Shown: positions 52,309-52,507 of the stretch, one piece after another | Numbering within the stretch: the stretch's first letter is position 1 | How the letters are laid out: every line of letters starts with the position of its first letter | DNA from: Methylobacterium sp. Leaf125 | GTDB taxonomy: Bacteria; Pseudomonadota; Alphaproteobacteria; Rhizobiales; Beijerinckiaceae | Assembly: GCF_001423085.1 (NCBI RefSeq) | Contig: NZ_LMNU01000007.1 | Coordinates: 1-52,507, forward strand | Reading direction: 5' to 3' | Length of the DNA: 52,507 nt | Notes under the pieces: generated by a model | Seen by the model: the letters and a program-made list of their open reading frames with translations, nothing else | Told to the model about the DNA's origin: nothing | Databases searched by the model: none | Program-made: the position numbers and the translations under genes

Positions 52309-52507
52309 GGCGGCACTCCTCCGGCTTCATCCGGTAGAGCAGCGACAGGATCATGGTGTTGATGGCCACCGACTTGCCCGAGCCCGTGGTGCCCGCCACC
52401 AGCAGGTGAGGCATCTTGGCGAGATCGGCGATGATCGGCTCGCCGCCGATGTTCTTGCCGAGGGGGGCCTCGGCGGCCCGGGCGAGCGCCGGCTTGGCGG
52501 GCAGCTT

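Overview
The window is 52.5 kb of high-GC (about 70%) chromosomal DNA from an alphaproteobacterium of the order Hyphomicrobiales, most likely Methylobacterium or a close relative. The gene families (SPOR-nagZ and tatABC neighbourhood, serS-surE-pcm-nlpD, ftsK-lolA, betaine-lipid btaAB, alphaproteobacterial C-P lyase with TIGR03308 and DUF1045 accessories) and the codon usage support this. Genus assignment is inference. No rRNA, tRNA, CRISPR, prophage or insertion sequence was seen.

Layout. 0-16 kb: a partial lipoprotein gene, a membrane serine-hydrolase-like protein, gluconokinase, a HAD phosphatase, a lytic transglycosylase, a BoxR/BzdR-type HTH plus shikimate-kinase regulator, cysE, two small conserved proteins, two tandem transglutaminase-like cysteine peptidases, argS, a SPOR protein, nagZ and tatABC. 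16-26 kb: plsC, xthA, btaA-btaB, a 31-residue ORF, an amino-acid permease, threonine aldolase, rpsO and pnp. 26-41.5 kb: a C-P lyase locus, phnGHIJKLMN with divergent phnF, then ygiQ and a DUF1993 gene, then phnCDE1E2 with a hexapeptide acetyltransferase and a DUF1045 2H-phosphoesterase-like protein. 41.5-52.5 kb: DUF3108 and small envelope proteins, ridA-potF, nlpD, pcm, surE, serS, lolA and a broken ftsK.

Phosphorus economy is the main theme. The phn genes encode import of phosphonates (PhnCDE) and release of their phosphorus (PhnGHIJKLMN). btaAB make phosphorus-free betaine lipids. A near-perfect PHO box precedes phnC and a good 12/14 match precedes btaA, while phnG and phnF share a perfect palindrome that is probably the PhnF operator. 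I therefore read two modules under PhoB and a third under the substrate-responsive PhnF.

Other notable points are: ftsK carries an 85-bp insertion bounded by a 43-bp direct repeat that shifts the frame after the Walker motifs; a single inversion of about 33 kb would restore two conserved gene neighbourhoods (tatC-serS and ftsK-lolA-xthA); and a family of 12/15/18-bp tandem repeats with a CTTGCC/GGCAAG core sits at gene ends and junctions across the window.
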